DNA from: Pedobacter sp. Leaf194
GTDB lineage: Bacteria; Bacteroidota; Bacteroidia; Sphingobacteriales; Sphingobacteriaceae
Direction: 5' to 3'
Length of the DNA: 64,000 nt
Assembly: GCF_001423945.1 (NCBI RefSeq)
Contig: NZ_LMPU01000008.1
Span: 549,013 to 613,012, forward strand
Shown here: positions 62,605 to 64,000 of the stretch, piece after piece
How the letters are laid out: every line of letters begins with the position of its first letter
Numbering within the stretch: the stretch's first letter is position 1
The notes under the pieces: generated by a model
Databases searched by the model: none
What the model saw: the letters and a program-made list of their open reading frames with translations, nothing else
What the model was told of the DNA's origin: nothing
Translations under genes and position numbers: made by a program

Positions 62605-63270
62605 ATGAATCTTCACGAAACTCTTGCAGAATTACAATCACTCGCCGACGAAAAAGTTCGTAAGCAACACTTAAAGAATGGTGCCAGGGAAAATCTTTAT
62701 GGCGTTAAAATGGGCGACATCAGAAACCTGGCGAAGAAAATAAAAGTAAACCATGCTTTAGCACTTCAGCTTTGGGAAACTGGAAACATAGATGCCAGAA
62801 TGCTTGCGATTCTCATCCTCGAACCAAAAAAATTGTCAACGCAGGAGATTGAGCAAATGGTTTCCTCAGAAAACTTCGCCTGGGCGGCAGATTGGTTCTA
62901 CAATTACGTAATTAAAGATTTACCCAACAAAGAACAATTTAGGGAAAAATGGATGAATTCTGACGATACAATGCTTGCCCGTGCGGGCTGGAGCCTGATG
63001 AGTGGCAGAATTGTTAGAGCGCCACAAGGTATTGATATCGACAAAACTTTAAAACGGATAGAGTTAGACATGGCAGATGCAGCGCCTGAGGTTCAGTGGA
63101 CCATGAACACCACCCTGGCTCAAATTGGAATTAATCATCCGCATTACCGTGATCAGGCTTTGGCAATCGGCGAAAAACTCGGAATTTACCGCGACTATCC
63201 GGTTTCAAAAGGCTGTACATCACCTTTCGCACCCATATGGATTAACGCCATCGCGGCCAGAAGTAAATAA
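62605..63270 (+). CDS. AlkD-like DNA alkylation repair protein
   Basis: A 221-residue all-helical HEAT-like repeat protein. The family signature is visible in GVKMGDIRNLAKKI, WETGNIDARMLAILIL, ENFAWAADWFYNYVIKDL, LARAGWSLMSGRIVR and PEVQWTMNTTLAQIGI. AlkD-type glycosylases remove positively charged alkylated bases such as 7-methylguanine. Whether this member has glycosylase activity cannot be told by eye. The C-terminal GCTSPFAPIWI stretch is common in Bacteroidota members. It has its own predicted promoter just after the upstream terminator. Confidence 0.9.
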   Translation: MNLHETLAELQSLADEKVRKQHLKNGARENLYGVKMGDIRNLAKKIKVNHALALQLWETGNIDARMLAILILEPKKLSTQEIEQMVSSENFAWAADWFYNYVIKDLPNKEQFREKWMNSDDTMLARAGWSLMSGRIVRAPQGIDIDKTLKRIELDMADAAPEVQWTMNTTLAQIGINHPHYRDQALAIGEKLGIYRDYPVSKGCTSPFAPIWINAIAARSK

Positions 63271-63397
63271 ATCTTCACCAACGGACTACAACTAAATAGA
63301 ATAAAATAAATTTTTATACCTTTAGAACAAATCATTCTCCTATAGCCATCCCAGGTGTTTACAACTGCTTTTAAATAGCTAAACTAAATAAATAAAT

Positions 63398-63844
63398 ATG
63401 GCAACAGTAAATGTTTACTTAACATTTGATGGCAATTGTGAAGAAGCCTTCAAATTTTATCAATCGGTTTTCGGCGGTGAATTCCCTTATATCGGCAGGT
63501 TTAAAGATATGCCACAGGAGGATCCGAATTGCGAACCAATGAATGCGGCAGATGGCAATAAAATTATGCATGTAACCCTGCCAATTAGCAAGGAAACCTG
63601 CTTAATGGGTAGCGATACAGGCGGCGAATGGGCTTCTCAGTTTCAAAAGGGAAATAACTTTTCGATTTCAATAAACGCTGAAAGTAAGGTTGAGGCAGAT
63701 AACCTTTTTAATTCCCTTTCAGCAGGCGGACAGGTAACCATGGCTTTGAATAAAACTTTCTGGGGTGCTTACTTTGGTATGTTTGTAGATAAGTTTGGCA
63801 TTGCCTGGATGGTTAATTTCGATGAGCAACCCGCCACGTCATAA
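63398..63844 (+). CDS. VOC-family protein (PhnB/glyoxalase-like)
   Basis: A 148-residue protein with two beta-alpha-beta-beta-beta modules of the vicinal oxygen chelate fold. The opening VNVYLTFDGNCEEAFKFYQS and FGGEFPYIGRF are typical of the PhnB-like group, as are MHVTLPISKETCLMGSD and the C-terminal FWGAYFGMFVDKFGIAWMVN. Members include demethylubiquinone methyltransferase-like proteins and dioxygenase or resistance relatives; the substrate is unknown. It is monocistronic. Confidence 0.9.
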   Translation: MATVNVYLTFDGNCEEAFKFYQSVFGGEFPYIGRFKDMPQEDPNCEPMNAADGNKIMHVTLPISKETCLMGSDTGGEWASQFQKGNNFSISINAESKVEADNLFNSLSAGGQVTMALNKTFWGAYFGMFVDKFGIAWMVNFDEQPATS

Positions 63845-63891
63845 ATAAAATTGATCGTAAAAGTAATTTATAATTTAAAAGGCAACCCATA

Positions 63892-64000
63892 GTACACTGC
63901 CCCCAAAAAGTTAGACACTTATTGGGGGCATTTTTATGAACAAGAAGTATGATGCGGCTTTTAAAGTCGAAGTTGTTAAAGAACATTTAGAGGGCGATTC
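63892..64000 (+). mobile_element. Left end of an IS3-family insertion sequence (truncated by window edge)
   Basis: The sequence TGCCCCCAAAAAGTTAGACA (63898-63917) resembles the terminal inverted repeat of IS3-family elements, with the true end within a few bases upstream. A 9-bp inverted repeat, TGCCCCCAA (63898-63906) and TTGGGGGCA (63922-63930), ends five bases before the transposase ATG. The right end, second ORF and target duplication lie outside the window. Confidence 0.75.
63936..64000 (+). CDS. IS3-family transposase OrfA, N-terminal fragment (3' end outside window)
   Basis: The frame from ATG 63936 reads MNKKYDAAFKVEVVKEHLEG and runs off the window. It matches the first helix of the HTH domain of IS3-family OrfA proteins, which bind the element's ends and are fused to OrfB by programmed frameshifting. 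Only about 21 codons are visible, so completeness of the element cannot be judged. Confidence 0.75.
   Translation, partial: MNKKYDAAFKVEVVKEHLEGD

Overview
The window comes from a Bacteroidota genome, most likely a Sphingobacteriaceae member such as Pedobacter or a relative; the genus is inferred from overall gene style, not from a marker gene. The phylum call rests on a SusC/SusD pair, a hybrid two-component regulator of the HTCS type, a lipid-anchored TamA-like protein (TamL), signal peptides ending in a cleavable Gln, and promoters of the form TTTG-N19-TAnnTTTG (clearest in front of tRNA-Cys).

Layout. 1-5003 is housekeeping: a serine hydrolase cut by the window edge, a DUF5362 membrane protein, ychF behind two adjacent heptanucleotide repeats, a HAD phosphatase with mgtE, and tRNA-Arg(CCG). 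5204-11104 is a two-gene trehalose operon, treZ followed by a gene that fuses TreY (maltooligosyltrehalose synthase) to MalQ (4-alpha-glucanotransferase). 11163-35033 is a polysaccharide utilisation locus (PUL) of 13 minus-strand genes: HTCS regulator, GH127, BNR propeller protein, double GH43, GH105, DUF2264, SusC, SusD, GH43_24-like, GH35, GH16, GH51 and an L-rhamnose mutarotase. This enzyme set fits a type II arabinogalactan carrying arabinose and Rha-GlcA side chains.

35140-44254, on the same strand and directly upstream, is a complete trans-4-hydroxy-L-proline pathway (epimerase, FAD dehydrogenase, DHDPS-like deaminase, 2-oxoglutarate semialdehyde dehydrogenase) with an AraC regulator and two peptidases, a secreted M1 enzyme and a Xaa-Pro aminopeptidase. 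44497-52888 adds a second GH127, a DUF5695 protein, a GH97 and a third GH43. Read together, 11163-52888 looks like an island for both halves of plant hydroxyproline-rich glycoproteins (arabinogalactan proteins and extensins): enzymes strip the glycan, peptidases open the Hyp-rich backbone, and Hyp becomes 2-oxoglutarate. This is the main hypothesis of the annotation.

52900-63844 is mixed: a small lipoprotein, a coiled-coil protein, an M28 peptidase, TspO, a patatin-barrel protein with a small membrane protein, tamL divergent from an SpoU methyltransferase gene with overlapping starts, tRNA-Cys(GCA) followed by a 56-residue basic protein, an AlkD-like protein and a VOC protein. The window ends in the left end of an IS3-family insertion sequence.
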